Source: Aptenodytes patagonicus
Lineage: Eukaryota; Chordata; Aves; Sphenisciformes; Spheniscidae
Direction: 5' to 3'
DNA: 64,000 nucleotides
NCBI RefSeq assembly: GCF_965638725.1
Contig: NC_134976.1
Coordinates: 1,426,001 to 1,490,000, forward strand
Part shown: one piece after another, positions 12,201-22,471 of the stretch
How the letters are laid out: each line of letters opens with the position of its first letter
Position numbering within the stretch: the stretch's first letter is position 1
Program-made: the position numbers and the translations under genes
Notes under the pieces: generated by a model
Told to the model about the DNA's origin: nothing
The model's input: the letters and a program-made list of their open reading frames with translations, nothing else
Databases searched by the model: none

Positions 12201-12850
12201 AGCCCTCTGCTCTCAGCAGTGTCTGGTTGCACAACATACCATAAGAGTGTGATCGCCCTCCCTCTCATGAAGGTGCAAGCCCAAGGCAGCTGGGAACAAG
12301 CCAGAGGGACAAACCAGCTCCCCTCCCTCCGCCCTAAGCCACAGACAATCCTCTGGCCTCACAGGACTCACTCTGTTCTCGAGTGCAGCAGAAATGCTGA
12401 GGGTTTCTGACATCCAAGAACAATGCCCAGGGGAGATGGGGGGAGCTGCAAAAAACCCCAAGCCTCTGCAACTGCCTTCTGCCATCTCAGTTCCTCGGCA
12501 CTGGGAGTGCAGATGCTGACAGGCCCTTCTGCATTAGGACCAGAGTCATCTGACCAACTCAAACACCAGGACTGGCCCCTGCCCCCTCTGTTCCCATGAA
12601 CCCACTGCTGCAGAGCAGGGCTGACTCCTTGGCAGCCAGCGGGCAGAGGTCCCGCTCCTCACGACACATTCAGCCAGCACCGACCAGAGCTCCAGCCACG
12701 GAGCTGAGGAAGGTCTCCTGGAAAATGAAAAGGGGTTGTGTGCAGCAGGGCCAGAGTCGATGGGAAATGGCTTTGATTTTGTTTACAGAACTCTCTGCTA
12801 ACTTGTTGTGTTTTCCTCCTTGAACAGGTCCCCCAGCCCAGAGGGACCAA
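12201..12850 (+). other. 5' flank of OR pseudogene, paralogous to the flank of the intact OR
   Basis: Alignable by eye with about 32,880-33,354: shared GCAGCAGAAATGC, GACTGACTCCT-like and CAGCCAGCACC stretches. It ends in a pyrimidine tract and AG (about 12,812-12,828), the splice acceptor of the 5' untranslated exon usual before single-exon OR coding sequence. Confidence 0.6.
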
Positions 12851-13508
12851 ATGTCCAACAGCAGCTCCATCACTGAGTTCCTCCTCCTGGCATTCGCAGA
12901 CACGTGGGAGCTGCAGCTCTTGACCTTCTGGCTCTTCCTGGGCGTCTACCTGGCTGCCCTCCAGGGCAACGGCCTCATCATCACCACCGTAGCCTGCAAC
13001 CACCACCTCCACACCCCCACGTACTTCTTCCTCCTCAACCTTGCCCTCCTCAACATGGGCTCCATCTCCACCACTCTCCCCAAAGCCATGGCCAATTCCC
13101 TCTGGGACACCAGGGCCATCTCCTACTTGGTTTGTGTCAGACTACCTCAGGGAGGTTGGGCTTCTTGTGCTTAGTGCCTGTTTAGTTTTGGGGTGTTTTG
13201 TTTTCATTGTGGTGTCCTACGTGAAGGTCTTCAGGGCCGTGCTGAGGCTCCCCTCTGAGCAGGGACGGCACAAAGCCTTTTCCACGTGCCTCCCTCACCT
13301 GGCCATGGTCTCCCTGTATGTCAGCACTGGCATATTTGCCTACCTGAAGCCCCCCTCCATCTCCTCCCCAGTTCTAAATCTGGTGGTGTCATTTCTGTAT
13401 TCAGTGGTGCCTCCGGCAGTGAACCCTCTCATCTACAGCATGAGGAACCAGGAGCTCAAGGATGCCCTATGGACACTGACCCAATGGACGCTGGTTCACC
13501 GACAATAA
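12851..13508 (+). pseudogene. Olfactory receptor pseudogene, family 14-like, with internal deletion
   Basis: The first 280 bp align gap-free with the intact receptor at 33355 (ATG, N-terminus, TM1, TM2 and the start of TM3). At about 13131-13136 the sequence jumps to a point matching 33922, so a net 281 bp is lost. That removes TM3, the DRY-type motif, TM4 and most of extracellular loop 2. Because 281 is not a multiple of three, the second half (SDYLREVG, KAFSTCLPHL, NPLIYSMRN) is out of frame and the first frame stops at 13174. TM5-TM7 are otherwise clean, so the deletion may be the first inactivating event. Not a functional receptor. Confidence 0.93.
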
Positions 13509-15099
13509 CCCGCCTCCCCTTCTCTGCACATTTCCCAGAGTTTATCTTAGGCCAGGAGTCTGCTGTTTTCCCTTGTGATCATCCTACTTCTAGATAATTT
13601 TCTGGGTTTATACTGCTTCTCTTGAGGCTTAGTCGTGTTGTGTCTGACACTTGCAAAACACTGTGTGAAATGTGGCCTGTCCAAATGCAGCTCTTCAATG
13701 CACAGTCATGTCCCAGGTGCAGTGCCTGAAGGCTGGGCTCTTCCTCCAAAGTTGCTTCCAAGAAAATGTCTGAGGCATTGGTCTTTTAAAGAGTCTGTTC
13801 TCCTTGTGTTCTCAATGTTTTGGGAGCTAAGCTCATGGTACGATTGGGTTCCAGTGGACCAAATGTTTTGGTTTTAAAAGCTCTCTTCTTGGTGTGCAAT
13901 GGTCTGTGAGCTCCCCTTATGTCCTCAGGTTTCTTCATGTATGACAGGACTGATGGCATATAGCAGACTCTCTGGAAATGAATTTGGGGTGGGAAGGAGA
14001 GGACAGGATGGGGATTCTCCATGTGCCCTGGGGTTGGAATGAATGGACACTCAGAAGGCAAAACACCCTCAAAGGTGAAGTCCCCCAAAAGTAAAGCACT
14101 AAACTGACGTATCCACGAACAAGGACTCTGCAGTGCCATGGGAGTCAGTGGGGACCCAGCAGGCACAGGAAGGAGAGACTGGCGAGATGCGGGAGCTGCC
14201 TGAGGAGGCCCAGGGCCAGGACTGTCGTACTGTCCTGGGGAGTGGGGTTGGTGGGAGCAAAGGAGGGGGCAAATTCAGTTGGGGTTGGGCATCACCTACA
14301 ATATGAATTCAGGAGAGCCTGGGAGTGACTGGCCACCACTTCCTCGTACCCTTGGGGCCAGCATCAGCCCTGGGGCTGGTGGGGAGGCTGAGACCCCTCT
14401 CTGCCCCCCAGCAGGTGCTGTGCCCTTCAGAGGGGCTAGGGCTGTGGGGTGAGTGCCCAGAGCTCTGCAGCACCCTGCGGTGGGCACTGCTGTGGGGCCA
14501 GCTGAGGCTGGGCTGCTCTGCTGAGCTGGGCTGGGGAGAGAGCATGGGTGGTGGGGAGAGCTTGGGAGGGGCTGGGATGCGATGTGCCCAGGAGAGGAAG
14601 GCACCAGTGTAGAGCTAATGTGAGTGAGTGTGCAGGGTGGGGGCACCCAGCAGGGTGCTCAAGGTGCAGAGCCAGGCGTCATGGTGAAGGAAGCAAGGCA
14701 CCAAAGGTGCAGAAGAGAGGGGCCCAGTCTGTGCCATGTTCCCTGGACACCCCGGGGAAGCTGCCCTGGGAAAACTGTCCCAGATCAGTCCCACACACCG
14801 GCCATTTCCATGTCTGGTCGTACACCCCGGCCCTGAGGAGGGACCTTTGCTGCATGGTCACCTCTGTCCTCCTCTGGGTCTCAGTGATACCCAACTCCAC
14901 CACCGTTATTAATAAAAAGGGAACCAGTTCCGTACTGACACTTATTACACACAAGTCCCATAGCGCTTGCCACAGCTGGTCTCTCAGTCAAGCCCATTCT
15001 CGGACAACTCCAAATAGATCAGGTGCTCATGGCCTTGTCTCAACAAACATTGAAAATCCCCATTGACTGAGATCCCCCCAACTGGCCTGGGTCCTTGCA
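13509..15099. other. 3' flank of the OR pseudogene; no gene recognised
   Basis: The part near 13,640-13,770 resembles the 3' flank of the intact receptor near 34,440-34,660, consistent with one duplication containing gene and flanks. The region 14,200-14,760 is G-rich on the plus strand and open in several frames, but shows no domain or splice structure. Confidence 0.4.
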
Positions 15100-15260
15100 C
15101 CAGTGTTTTGCTCTGAACAATTTCTCAAAAACCCAGCTTGCTCAGTCTCTCCTTGTCCATACTGTGCTCCAGGCCTCAACCACCCTTCTGGCCTCTGCAG
15201 GACTCGCTCCGTTCGGTGTAGGGTCTTCCTTGTGCTGGGAAGCCCCATACTGGATGCAGC
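15100..15260 (-). mobile_element. Degraded CR1 LINE fragment
   Basis: The complement carries the CR1 stretch normally encoding a truncated form of LECCVQ-type sequence (GGAAGCCCCATACTGGATGCAGCAGTCC on plus). Heavily diverged and without ends. Confidence 0.45.
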
Positions 15261-15269
15261 AGTCCTGAT

Positions 15270-15720
15270 GCGGTTCTGTGGTGGGTTAACCCTGGCCAGC
15301 AGCCAGACAGCCACCCAGCTGCCCACTCACTCCCCTGACTCAACAGGACAAAGGGAGAAAATAAATCAGAGAAGCTCATGGGTCAAGATAAAGTAAAGGA
15401 GATCAGTTACCAATTACTGTCACTGGCAAAGACATGTTGACTTGCTGAGGATCAATTTAATTTCTTGCCAATTAGAAAAGATGTGGATTGTGAGAAACAA
15501 TAACAAAAATATTGAAGACCATGGCCCTCACACTTTCTCCCAGGCTCAAATTACTCCATTGCTCCCAATTCATCTACCCACCCCAACCTCAAGAGGAGCA
15601 GGGGGGGATGGCGAAGAGGGGTTAACAGTCAGCAAAGAACATCTCTGCCACTCCTTCCTCCTCACACTTCTCCCCTGCTCCAGCGTGGGTCCTCTCCGTG
15701 GGATCCCACCATATTTGCGG
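15270..15720 (-). mobile_element. Old LTR-like relic
   Basis: GGTGGGTTAACCC followed by CACTCACTCCC and CTCATGGGTCAAGATAAAG parallels the complement of the LTR 3' end at 43,250-43,360, but is much more diverged than other copies. Boundaries are uncertain. Confidence 0.4.
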
Positions 15721-15774
15721 TCAAGGCTATGTGTTGTTCATTTCTTTCTGTCTTACTTTTCTCCTCTATACTCA

Positions 15775-17050
15775 CAGAATCACGGAAATGTTGAGATTGG
15801 AAGGGACCTCTGGAGATCATCTAGTTCAAACCCTCAGCTTGTTGCAAATGTTGATTATTATTTTTATTTAATCTATATTTTGTGTTTGTTAGTGAATGAG
15901 TAAATATAAGAACATTTTGATTAATATTTATGTGAACGTCGTGTAGGGGTTGCTGCTGCTGCTGTGTTATTAATCTTCATGTTAGCGTTACATAAGGGGT
16001 TGTTGTGTTAGTCACTGAACCACGTCAACCTTACCTTTAAGTCTTCAGAGCGCGACCAGGCCACTTAGGCCTCATTGTATATGGGATGACTTATATGACA
16101 ACTTGACATGGTAGATGAATGAATATTGAGTTAAGTTGACAGTAACATTTACCTTAAGGTAACCTGAAGTGAACTGTCCTCATTATAATACTAAAAAACA
16201 CACCCACAGGTCAAGAAGACCCTTGCCCAGGTGAAGACCCTTCCCCTGTGCAAGCGTACTAACAGAAGAGAATGACACAGCAGATATTATAAGTTTATGT
16301 AAATCACTAACCAATCATTGTAATTGGGAGCGTGGTACCTTGTAATTGTTGTGTATAAATGTAACGGTGGTCTAGCCTTAGGTGTGCTTGATTTGTGGAA
16401 ATTCCACCTTGCACCCAGCGCTGCAATAAAGAATGCCTGCTTTCTAAAACTCCAAACTGAGTCTTAGAGAGTTCTTCATCTGCCAATTTACGGTAACAAG
16501 CTGGGACAGGGTCAGCTAGAGCAGGTTGCTCAGCAGCTTGTCTAGGTGGATTTCGAATATCTCCATGGATGGACACTCCACAACCTCTCTGGGCAACCTG
16601 TTCTAGTGATTGACCACCCTCACAGTCAAAAAGTGTTTTCTTGGCTTCAGATGGAATTCTATATACTTTAATAAGATCCCTCCAAGCCTTTTTTTCTCCA
16701 GACTGAACAGTCCCACATCTCTCAGCCTTTCCTCCTATGAAAGATGCTCCAGTCCCTTAAACCAGCTGTGTGGCCCTTTGCTGGACTTGCTTTAGTAGGT
16801 CAACAAATTTCTTGTACTGGGAAACCCAGCACTGGACACAGCACTCCAGATGTGGCCTCACCACTGCTGAGAAGAGGGGAAGGGTCACCTCCCTCCATCT
16901 GCCAGCAATGCTTTTCCTAATGCAGCCCAGGAGGCTGTTGGCCTTTGCCGCAAGGGTGCACTGCTGGCTCACGCTCAGCTTGTTGTGCTCTGGGATGCCA
17001 AGGTCCTTCTCTGCAGAGCTGCCATCTGGCCAGTCGTCCCCCAGCGTGAT
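15775..17050 (-). mobile_element. CR1 LINE 3' portion, split by a solo LTR
   Basis: Minus-strand CR1: the tail end lies at 15,775-15,839 (TCACAGAATCACGGAA...) and the element resumes at 16,499 (AGCTGGGACAGGGTCAGC...) and continues to about 17,050 through the reverse transcriptase C-terminal region ([18 protein letters not shown]). Its frame is degraded. Confidence 0.88.
15840..16498 (+). mobile_element. Solo LTR (659 bp) with 4-bp target duplication AGCT
   Basis: Begins TGTTGC and ends GTAACA, an imperfect inverted terminal repeat. It is flanked by AGCT at 15836-15839 and 16499-16502. The insertion splits a CR1 exactly, so host sequence on both sides fixes the ends. AATAAA at 16425-16430 and a TATA-like TGTATAAATG near 16,352 give plus orientation. 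The 4-bp duplication is typical of class I (ERV1) elements. Unrelated to the 18.5-kb element's LTR. Confidence 0.88.
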
Positions 17051-17059
17051 GTCCACAGT

Positions 17060-17420
17060 GTGGCTGGATCACAGGCTTTCCTCCCCCAGGGACTTTCTCA
17101 GCAGCCGCTTGTCCTTCTTGGAGATCAGCTCCACCTCTGGCCCAGGCCCCATGGTCATGCAGAGTCACCTGGGACAGCAAACCCATCTCCTGCCAGGGCT
17201 GCACAGCCCAGGCCTGTTTCTCTCGGGCCTTGGGGACTGCAGCTTTTGCTCTCTTTGTGGGAACCTCGTCCATCATTATGTCACCACCTACCATCCACTC
17301 CAGCATGCCTCTGCTGGGAAGCAAAGCCTTTCCACAGAAAGGGTCCGGTCTCTGGGTACCAGGTTTCCATGTGACAAGTCTGCCCTTGGCCACTTCTGCA
17401 GTGCCGCATCTCAAGTGCTG
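17060..17420 (+). pseudogene. Olfactory-receptor-like relic, copy 1 of 3
   Basis: One frame reads SKPISCQGCTAQACFSRALG then TAAFALFVGTSS, fitting the OR TM3 region (ISxxxCxxQxxF...). The following DRYVAI-type region is destroyed. Diverged copies lie at 35,690-36,340 (plus) and 41,165-41,990 (minus), the last keeping YVAICSPLHH. Frame breaks make it non-functional. The OR assignment rests on these short motifs only. Confidence 0.5.
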
Positions 17421-17744
17421 CAGCCCAAATGTCCATCAGAGCCCACAGCCTGGGGCACAGACAGCAGGAGCCCCGTGGGCCATCTCAGAGCTGTTACCTC
17501 AGTGGAAGAAGAGCTGAGGTGGGGAAGGACAGCTCCCACGGCTTTTGTGGTGGATGGAGATACAGCCTCTTGAGGAGAGAGCGACAGGGAAGACAAGGAG
17601 GGAAGAAAGCCCTGTGTGATGTCAGGGCAGCTCACATGTATGGAGCTCCTCTATGATACAGGCAACAGGTTAGGTGGGAGCTTGTGTGTGTGGGTCAAAG
17701 GAGAGACCGGAAAGGATAAGACTGCAGTAGTAGTCCTGTTTCTT

Positions 17745-18125
17745 TGACCCCAGCCAGCAGCTAAGCACCAGAGTCGCTTGCTCACTCCGCCCTTACACCC
17801 CCAGTGGGATGGGGGAGAGAATGAGAAGTGCAAAAGCGAGAAAACTCTTGGATGAGGACGAAGATGGTTTAATAAGTGAAGCAACAGCTGTGTGGGCAAG
17901 CAAAGCAAAATGAAGAATGCATTCACTACTTCCCATTGGCACGCAGATGTTTAGCCATTCCCAGGAAAACAGGACTTCATCATGTGTGTCAGTGCCTGAG
18001 GAAGACAAATGCCAAGACCACAAATGTCCCCCCTTCCTCCATCTTTCCTTGAGGTTTTTTTTGCTGAGCATGACATCATATGGAATGGAATATCTTTTTG
18101 GTCAGTTGGTATCAGCTGTCCCAGC
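17745..18125 (-). mobile_element. Old LTR fragment, same family as 42774-43360
   Basis: The complement follows that LTR's 3' half: AGTGAGCAAGCG-like end, the CTCATCCAAGAG/AAGATGGTTTAATA region, CTTCCCATTGGCACGCAG, and the TGAGCATGACATCATATGG block. More diverged than other copies. Confidence 0.6.
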
Positions 18126-18169
18126 CAGATCCAGGACAGAGTTACAGGTCATATAGTCAGGGTGAGGAA

Positions 18170-18472
18170 TGAATAATGACTTTTTTAAATGATCTGAGGA
18201 AATCTGCGGATCACGGACCCTGGCTCTTATGGAGGACTCAGTCTCCCTGGTATTCACTGGTCAAGTGAGACAGAAGGATGCAAACAGTGCAGGAGGTTTC
18301 TTGTGGTGTTTCTGGAAAAGTTCTTAGCATGGCTGCCATACGGGCCACCCAGTCTGATGCTCACCTGGACCTGGTACTCCCAAAAGAGGAAGAGCTGGTC
18401 AGGGATGTGAAGACCAGTGTCACCCATGGCTGTAGTGACCATGAAATTGTGGTCTCTCAGATCCCCAGGGAT
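18170..18472 (+). mobile_element. CR1 LINE fragment, endonuclease end
   Basis: Encodes a degraded CR1 endonuclease C-terminus (DAHLDLVLPKEEELVRDV, CSDHEIVVSQ), where intact CR1 has LDLLFTN and SDHEMIEF. Interrupted immediately downstream by the retroelement's 5' target duplication. Confidence 0.65.
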
Positions 18473-18477
18473 GTGGG

Positions 18478-19067
18478 TGTCCTGGTTTCGGCAGGGATAG
18501 AGTTAATTTCCTTTCTAGTAGCTGGTACAGTGCTGTGTTTTGGATTTAGGATGAGAACAAAGTTGATAACGCACCGATGGTTTAGTTGTTGCTAGGTAAT
18601 GCTTACACTAGCCAAGGACTTTTCAGCTTCCCATGCTCTACCGACTGAGAAGGCTGGAGATGCACAAGAAGCTGGGAGGGGGCACAGCCAGGACAGCTGA
18701 CCCAAACTGGCCAAAGGGATATTCCCCATACCATGTGATGTCATGCTCAGTACATCAGCTGGGGGAAAGCTGGCCGGGGGGGGGCCACTGCTCGGGGACT
18801 GGCTGGGCATCGGTTGGCGGGTGGTGAGCAATTGCATTGTGCATCTCTTGCTTTGTATATTCTTTTATCATTATTAGTATGATTATTATCATTATTATTG
18901 TTATTATTATTTTATTTCAATTATTAAACTGTTTTTATCTCAACCCACGAGTTTTTCTCACTTTTACTCTTCCAATTCTCCCCCCGATCCCACTGGGGGG
19001 GGGGGGGGCGGGGAGTGAGCGAGCGGCTGTGTGGTGCTCAGTTGCTGACTGAGGTTAAACCACAACA
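18478..19067 (+). repeat. 5' LTR (590 bp)
   Basis: Starts TGTCCTGG and ends CCACAACA. Holds a microsatellite-like ATT-rich tract (about 18,865-18,930) and a poly-G tract near 18,995-19,010. Compared with the 3' LTR it has an extra about 14 bp near 18,690 and a mutated CRE-like site (TGATGTCA). Confidence 0.92.
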
Positions 19068-19075
19068 GTCCTTTT

Positions 19076-19093
19076 TGGTGCCCAACGTGGGGC
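19076..19093 (+). other. Primer binding site, tRNA-Lys(1,2)-like
   Basis: TGGTGCCCAACGTGGGGC lies 8 bp after the LTR end. It differs from the usual lysine tRNA(1,2) primer site by one base (T for C at position 4). Confidence 0.75.
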
Positions 19094-19157
19094 TCAAAGA
19101 GTTTGAGATAATAACAGATTAACCAGAGCACATTAAGGAATTTATATCTGTTAGTAG

Positions 19158-20204
19158 TTGTGGGTCACAATGTTGGTTTCTCTGTTCTTGATATTGATTT
19201 GTCTAATCTGCATCGCGCTCTTTTTTTTGCCGTACATGTTAGAGATTGGTGTTGGTTTTTGCAGTTTGCTGTGGTCTGCAGTGATTAGTGATGTTTTGCC
19301 TGGGAGGTTTGTTATTAAAATACTGACCTTGAGCTTAATTTGGTATTTCAGCTTTGTACTGAAGCCATTACTGTACTTCGGGAACCGCTTTGTGGAGACA
19401 ATTAGCAATTATAGTCCTTCCTCTGAGAGTTTTTTTATGGAGGAAATACAGAATGGCAGTGTCACTACCTTCTTCTATGATGTTTCCTCCTTCATTACAG
19501 TAACTTTTCAGTATTTTGAACAGCCTTGGGTAGTTAAGATACTTCTATTGGTACTTCTTGGGAATATTGTTTCGGTTTTGTCTAAAGTTGGTAAGCAATT
19601 TAAGAATATCATCCAGAGATCTGCCCCAAGGCTGAATAATTATGAGTGGCAGGGTGTGTGGGACAAGATGGGCAAGTACCTAGGCCAATGGGCACCCCCA
19701 GTGTTTTGGAACTTCACCCCTGAGCAAGTGCAGAATCCTGAAGTGTTAGTAGAATATTTGGACAAAGTATGCTGTCACCCTGGCAACTCCAGAGAGCTGC
19801 AGATCATTGCAACGTGCTGGGGCCTGGCCCATGCCTACCGAGCCCTGTTCAACACCATTCAGTACCCTCAAAGGGAAGAGAAGGTCTCTGGCTCTGACGG
19901 TAAAACGACACGCCCTGTGGCCACTCCGACCCCGGCGACAGGCCCTGTGGCCACTCAGACCCCAGCAACACGCCCTGTGGCTGAACCAAAGAACCAGCCT
20001 GTGCCGTTATCAGTCGCCCCTGTACACAAGAAGAAATTTTGGAAACAGAAATCGGCTCGTTTAGTAAGGGGGAAGAAGCTTCTTCTAAAAGGGAGCCAGA
20101 GGAAGAAGTGGATGAGGCAGACTACCCTGGAGAATGGCCATCACGAGAACAGGAGGAAGACAGCCGGCTGCTACCCAGGGAGGAAGAAGAGGAAGAACGC
20201 ATAA
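19158..20204 (+). CDS. Leader ORF of the retroelement, hydrophobic N-terminus, 348 codons
   Basis: Open from 19158 (a downstream ATG lies at 19170) to 20204. About four hydrophobic segments are predicted near residues 5-27, 31-50, 55-75 and 121-139. A soluble part with an aromatic-rich stretch follows, then a Pro/Thr/Ala repeat (ATPTPATGPVA) around 255-275, then a basic tail. It overlaps the gag ORF by 166 bp in another frame. It may be the N-terminal part of one Gag precursor, joined by frameshifting or split by an old mutation near 20,030, or a separate protein. Membrane segments at this position are unusual for a Gag. I recognise no family. Confidence 0.6.
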   Translation: MWVTMLVSLFLILICLICIALFFLPYMLEIGVGFCSLLWSAVISDVLPGRFVIKILTLSLIWYFSFVLKPLLYFGNRFVETISNYSPSSESFFMEEIQNGSVTTFFYDVSSFITVTFQYFEQPWVVKILLLVLLGNIVSVLSKVGKQFKNIIQRSAPRLNNYEWQGVWDKMGKYLGQWAPPVFWNFTPEQVQNPEVLVEYLDKVCCHPGNSRELQIIATCWGLAHAYRALFNTIQYPQREEKVSGSDGKTTRPVATPTPATGPVATQTPATRPVAEPKNQPVPLSVAPVHKKKFWKQKSARLVRGKKLLLKGSQRKKWMRQTTLENGHHENRRKTAGCYPGRKKRKNA

Positions 20205-21184
20205 ACGAGGCGGTAACCACCCAATCTCTATCCCTGAGTGAGCTGCGAGATATACGAAAAGATTTCAGCCGTCGTCCAGGCGAGCATATTGTCACCTGGC
20301 TGCTCCGATGCTGGGATAAAGGGGCCAGTAGCCTGGAATTAGAGGGTAGGGAAGCCAAGCAGCTGGGATCCCTTTCCAGGGAAGGGGGCATTGATAAAGC
20401 AATTGGAAAAGGGACACGTATCCTCAGCCTTTGGAGGCGACTCTTGTCAAGCGTGAAGGAAAGGTATCCCTTTAAGGAAGATGTCATATGTCGCCCAGGC
20501 AAGTGGACCACCATGGAGAAGGGTATCCAGTTTCTGAGAGAATTAGCTGTGCTGGAGGTGATTTATGATGACCTGAACAATGAACAACTCTCCAAAGATC
20601 CAGGCGAAGTCAAGTGCACACGACCCATGTGGTGGAAGTTTATAAGGAGCTCACCATCGTCATATGCCAATTCATTGGCAGCGATGACCTGGAAAGATGG
20701 AGAGGAACAAACAGTGGATGAATTGACTAGTCAACTCGGGCAATATGAGGAAAGTCTCTCTTCCTCCCTCGTCTCGGCTGTGGAGAAACTGTCCCGGGAG
20801 ATCCAGCAACTCAGAGAGGATAGGTCCTACTCCTCACCTGTACGGACCAGTATCTCGGCTATTAGGAGTCAGCGTTCTTTTGCTCAAGAGAGAGAATATA
20901 AAGGGTACACACCACGGCGCACCCTATGGTTTTACCTGCGTGACCACGGAGAGGACATGAGGAAGTGGGATGGGAAACCTACTGCAGCCCTAGGGGCACG
21001 GGTACGTGAATTGCAAGGGAAAACAATCACAGAAAGAGGTTCTTCCAGGAAAATTCCTGCTCCAGTTTCCAGCGGGCAGTTCCCCAGAGAGAGTAGAAGG
21101 GCTGATCTTACTCCTGATCTTAATGAAGAGACTTCTGACTCATACGTACAAGAAATGAGAAATGAGTACTGTGATGAGGACTAG
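20039..21184 (+). CDS. Gag (capsid-type) ORF of the retroelement, 381 codons
   Basis: Acidic N-terminal part with Glu runs, then a retroviral-capsid-like helical region (LSELRDIRKDFSRRPGEHIV onward, with a TWLLRCWD motif), and a C-terminal region with a coiled-coil-like SAVEKLSREIQQL stretch. No CCHC zinc knuckle is visible. The first codon is not ATG in this frame, so it is probably entered from the upstream frame. It ends in TAG at 21182-21184, in the same frame as pol. Confidence 0.75.
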   Translation: METEIGSFSKGEEASSKREPEEEVDEADYPGEWPSREQEEDSRLLPREEEEEERINEAVTTQSLSLSELRDIRKDFSRRPGEHIVTWLLRCWDKGASSLELEGREAKQLGSLSREGGIDKAIGKGTRILSLWRRLLSSVKERYPFKEDVICRPGKWTTMEKGIQFLRELAVLEVIYDDLNNEQLSKDPGEVKCTRPMWWKFIRSSPSSYANSLAAMTWKDGEEQTVDELTSQLGQYEESLSSSLVSAVEKLSREIQQLREDRSYSSPVRTSISAIRSQRSFAQEREYKGYTPRRTLWFYLRDHGEDMRKWDGKPTAALGARVRELQGKTITERGSSRKIPAPVSSGQFPRESRRADLTPDLNEETSDSYVQEMRNEYCDED

Positions 21185-22471
21185 AGGGGCCCTGCCTCCA
21201 GCCAGGGGGAGGAAAGGGACAACCGAGTTTACTGGACTGTGTGGATTCGGTGGCCTGGCACATCAGACCCACAGAAGTATAAGGCTCTAGGAGACACCGG
21301 TGCACAGTGTACCCTAATGCCATCAAGCTATATAGGGGCAGAACCCATCTGTATTTCTGGGGTGACGGGGGGATCCCAACAGCTAACTGTATTGGAAGCC
21401 AAAGTAAGTCTAACTGGGAATGGGTGGCAGAAGCACCCCATTGTGACTGGCCCAGATGCTCCGTGCATCCTTGGCATAGACTACCTCAGGAGAGGGTATT
21501 TCAAGGACCCAAAAGGGTACCGGTGGGCTTTTGGTATAGCTGCCTTGGAGATGGAGGAAATTAAACAGCTGTCCACCTTGCCTGGTCTCTCGGAGGACCC
21601 CTCTGTTGTGGGGCTGCTGAAGGTCGAAGACCAACAGGTGCCAATTGCTACCACCACGGTGCACCGGCGGCAATATCGCACCAACCGAGACTCCCTGATT
21701 CCCATCCATGAGCTGATTCGTCGACTGGAGAGCCAAAGAGTGATCAGCAAGACTCGCTCACCCTTTAACAGTCCCATATGGCCAGTGTGGAAGTCTAATG
21801 GAGAGTGGAGACTGACAGTAGACTATCGTGGCCTAGATGAAGTCACGCCACCACTGAGTGCTGCTGTGCCAGACATGCTAGAACTTCAATGTGAACTGGA
21901 GTCAAAGGCAGCCAAGTGGTATGCCACAGTTGATATTGCTAATGCGTTCTTCTCAATCCCTTTGGCAGCGGAGTGCAGGCCACAGTTTGCTTTCACTTGG
22001 AGGGGCGTCCAGTACACCTGGAACCGACTGCCCCAGGGGTGGAAACACAGCCCTACCATTTGCCATGGACTGATCCAGACTGCACTGGAACAGGGTGGAG
22101 CTCCAGAACACCTGCAATACATTGATGACATCATCGTGTGGGGCAACACAGGAGGAGAAGTTTTTGAAAGAGGGAAGGAAATAGTCCAAATCCTGCTGAA
22201 GGCCGGTTTTGCCATAAAACAAAGTAAGGTCAGGGGACCTGCACAGGAGATCCAATTTTTAGGAATAAAATGGCAAGATGGACGTCGTCAGATCCCAATG
22301 GATGTGATCAACAAAATAACAACCATGTCTCCACCAACTAGCAAAAAGGAAACACAAGCTTTCTTAGGCGTCGTGGGTTTTTTGGAGAATGCACATTCCA
22401 AATTACAGTCTGATTGTAAACCCTCTCTATCAAGTGACCCGGAAGAAGAACGATTTCAAATGGGGCCCTGA
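21185..22471 (+). pseudogene. Pol part 1: protease and reverse transcriptase, ends at a frameshift
   Basis: Same frame as gag, directly after the amber codon. It has a retropepsin motif (LGDTGAQCTLMPS) near 21,285, then the reverse transcriptase with VDYRGLDEV, TVDIANAFFSIPL and the YIDD catalytic box (QYIDDIIVWG) near 22,120. The frame loses homology at a T-run around 22,377-22,382 and stops at 22471; the rest of pol lies in another frame. One small indel in the homopolymer accounts for this. This copy cannot make full-length Pol without a second frame change. Confidence 0.88.

Noticed and set aside
10004-12268. A 754-codon minus-strand frame as one protein
   Set aside because: Only the part right of 10,544 is CR1; the remainder is antisense of another CR1 piece and an LTR.
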